Shown here in pieces: positions 31,927 through 32,401 of a stretch of 32,401 nt of DNA. The position numbers and the translations under genes were made by a program. A model generated the notes under the pieces. The model had not been told where the DNA came from and did not search any database. It saw only the letters and a program-made list of their open reading frames with translations. This stretch comes from JAMOAW01 sp039908535 (GTDB lineage: Bacteria > Pseudomonadota > Magnetococcia > Magnetococcales > JADFZT01), in assembly GCA_039908535.1 (NCBI GenBank), contig JAMOAW010000018.1, forward strand, positions 1 to 32,401, read 5' to 3'. The first letter of the stretch is position 1. Each line of letters starts with the position of its first letter.

Positions 31927-32401
31927 ATAAACTCCATTTTTTTGTGTGGATCCTTCCTTCCCAGCTCTCTCCAACCGACCAAAACAACGGGAAGGATTCA
32001 AATTCACTTCAGAATATCTTATCAAACTTAATTTAAATTGAAGATAATCTTTTTTTAAATTTTGAGCAACTATTCAGCACCCCATTCAAAAAAAACCTTG
32101 ACATGTTTTTTTTTGCGATTTTTTGAAAAATCGAATGCTAATTAGAGATCTGCCTGATATGGCTAGTTTTGACCATCCAGTGATAGTACCTGATATGTTC
32201 AGAATCATCATTATCTTATGAGTACATGGTATCACCTCATCTGCGATCCTGGATGTATTGAAGGGCTAAATTTTCGCCCGAATCATGGGGGGCTCCTTAT
32301 TGATAGATAAAAGTTTTCACAATCCGTTTCTATCATGGAAAACCCTTCAAAATCTACTCTTTTTACGAAATCAGATTGGAATTATTGCACTATCACTTCG
32401 T
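31927..32401. other. AT-rich intergenic region at window edge
   Basis: No coding frame of useful length or RNA gene was recognised. On the plus strand TTGACA (at about 32098) precedes a T run and a CGATTTTT/AAAAATCG hairpin at about 32117-32134; this could be a promoter followed by a small structured RNA, or nothing. The minus strand should contain the promoter of the CorC-type gene. Confidence 0.4.

Noticed and set aside
32117..32134. CGATTTTT/AAAAATCG hairpin as a gene terminator
   Set aside because: No gene ends next to it on either strand within the window, and short AT-rich palindromes are expected by chance here.

Overview
The window looks like a chromosomal segment of a Gram-negative proteobacterium. 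It carries a heat-shock cluster ending in dapB and a standard rpsP-rimM-trmD-rplS-rnhB operon. It also has System II cytochrome c maturation genes, several chemotaxis and signalling proteins, a SapC protein and type IV pilin-like proteins. This mix, plus a recurrent multi-hairpin intergenic repeat, made me think of Magnetococcales-like bacteria, but that is an impression, not a demonstrated assignment.

Layout. 1-590: 5' part of an IS1-type transposase (minus) and a small Hpt-domain protein (plus). 663-7028: minus-strand block hrcA-grpE-dnaK-dnaJ-dapB plus an acidic protein, with a sigma32-like promoter before dnaK. 7250-10039: ribosome and tRNA operon. 10385-11709: a Ser/Asn-rich small protein and a secreted ankyrin-repeat protein. 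11787-14288: Cache-like sensor, SapC, and a conserved unknown. 14523-17100: ThpR, an SDR oxidoreductase, a CheX-like protein and a Cys-rich MerR regulator. 17460-21874 (minus): ResB, CcsA, a heme-copper-oxidase-like subunit I, a TPR protein and bacteriohemerythrin. 22002-22991: Rpn-family nuclease. 23184-25658: exported cytochrome with 11 CXXCH motifs. 25890-28989: two pilin-like proteins, the second carrying two DUF1566 domains, transcribed divergently from the cytochrome. 29211-31926: remnant of a response regulator and two tandem DUF21/CBS/CorC_HlyC membrane proteins, one of them broken.

Working together: CcsA/ResB could mature the covalent hemes of the 11-heme cytochrome. The oxidase-like protein, TPR protein and hemerythrin form a compact gas-related (O2 or NO) set. 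The cytochrome and pilin-like genes share one intergenic region and may act together at the cell surface; this is inference.

Structural oddities. A repeat of about 110-160 bp with several internal hairpins occurs seven times (two copies partial or decayed). One copy fuses the oxidase frame to the TPR protein without a stop. A run of 11 G shifts the oxidase frame at its WGGGH motif. One CorC paralogue lacks about 20 codons of a CBS domain. A perfect 16-bp palindrome lies in the N-terminal coding part of rnhB. A 7-codon ORF bridges resB and ccsA by ATGA overlaps at both ends.
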